Source of the DNA: Bacillota bacterium
GTDB lineage: Bacteria; Bacillota; Clostridia; Lachnospirales; Lachnospiraceae
Direction of reading: 5' to 3'
Length of the DNA stretch: 5,982 nt
Assembly: GCA_023428885.1 (NCBI GenBank)
Contig: JAEYWQ010000213.1
Coordinates: 1 to 5,982, forward strand
The position numbers and the translations under genes are program-made. Under the pieces are notes generated by a model. It made no database searches and was not told the DNA's origin. It saw only the letters and a program-made list of their open reading frames with translations. Of the stretch, positions 5,779-5,982 are shown piece by piece (within the stretch, counting starts at the first letter, position 1; each line of letters starts with the position of its first letter).

Positions 5779-5982
5779 AAACGAATCAAGGCGGTCCAAA
5801 GATCGTGACAAAATCAGAGAAACCAAGAGATACTAAGAAAGTTTTAACTGGACTTTGGAAGTATCTGAGGCAATACTTCCTTTTACTTCTTCTTGCGATT
5901 GTACTTGCAATGATCAGTAATCTTCTAGCCTTGGTTGGCCCTATGCTATCTGGAAATGCGATTGACCTAATCACCTCAGGCT
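5775..5982 (+). CDS. ABC exporter half-transporter, N-terminal part (heterodimer subunit 2; 3' end outside window)
   Basis: ATG at 5775 overlaps the stop of the preceding ABC gene (ATGA), with GGAGG at 5761-5765 nine bases upstream; both fix the start. The 69 visible residues comprise a hydrophilic, Lys-rich N-terminus of about 20 residues, then LTGLWKYLRQYFL and a long hydrophobic helix (about residues 34-58), ending in LSGNAIDLITSG. A helix of this kind closing with a G-x-AID motif is typical of the first transmembrane helix of the larger subunit of heterodimeric ABC exporters. The ATPase domain lies outside the window, so it cannot be confirmed that this partner carries the intact catalytic Glu. 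Position, overlap and N-terminal type make it the likely partner of the upstream subunit. Confidence 0.88.
   Translation, partial: MKTNQGGPKIVTKSEKPRDTKKVLTGLWKYLRQYFLLLLLAIVLAMISNLLALVGPMLSGNAIDLITSG

Noticed and set aside
5786..5974. Minus-strand ORF of 62 codons
   Set aside because: It is opposite the start of the second ABC gene, whose overlap, ribosome site and hydrophobic helix are convincing.

Overview
The window looks like a chromosomal segment of a low-GC, Gram-positive anaerobe. Codon use is AT-rich, the Shine-Dalgarno sequences are strong (AAGGAGG type), and the proteins resemble those of Clostridia. The family Lachnospiraceae, near Clostridium (Lachnoclostridium) phytofermentans, is my best guess, made from the style of the proteins and not from any search. 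All genes read on the + strand.

Layout. Bases 1-428 hold the 3' end of a GltD-like FAD/NAD(P)-dependent oxidoreductase. Just after its stop lies an open frame (about 439-792) that looks like the C-terminal piece of a phage-associated hypothetical protein, with an intrinsic-terminator-like hairpin inside its tail. A strong sigma-A-type promoter (785-813) then drives serC (888-1970) and serA (2037-3197), the transaminase and dehydrogenase of serine biosynthesis. Next comes a 137-base gap with a 15-bp perfect inverted repeat that overlaps a plausible promoter, followed by xpt (3335-3916), a xanthine phosphoribosyltransferase for purine salvage. A 107-base gap with a terminator-like hairpin and a possible leader peptide separates xpt from two overlapping ABC half-transporter genes (4024-5778 and 5775 to the window end). 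These two probably form a heterodimeric exporter.

How the genes work together. SerA oxidises 3-phosphoglycerate and SerC transaminates the product, so the pair makes phosphoserine; no phosphatase (SerB) is seen here. Xpt uses PRPP to recover xanthine. The ABC pair is functionally separate. Its first subunit has the Glu-to-Asp and His-to-Gln changes typical of the degenerate ATP site of heterodimeric exporters.

The most interesting regions are the two intergenic ones. The hairpin before the ABC genes leaves no room for a downstream promoter, and a short open frame covers its left arm and loop, which suggests conditional termination (attenuation). The xpt promoter is embedded in a long palindrome and no purine riboswitch is visible. 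SerA also appears to lack the usual catalytic Glu.
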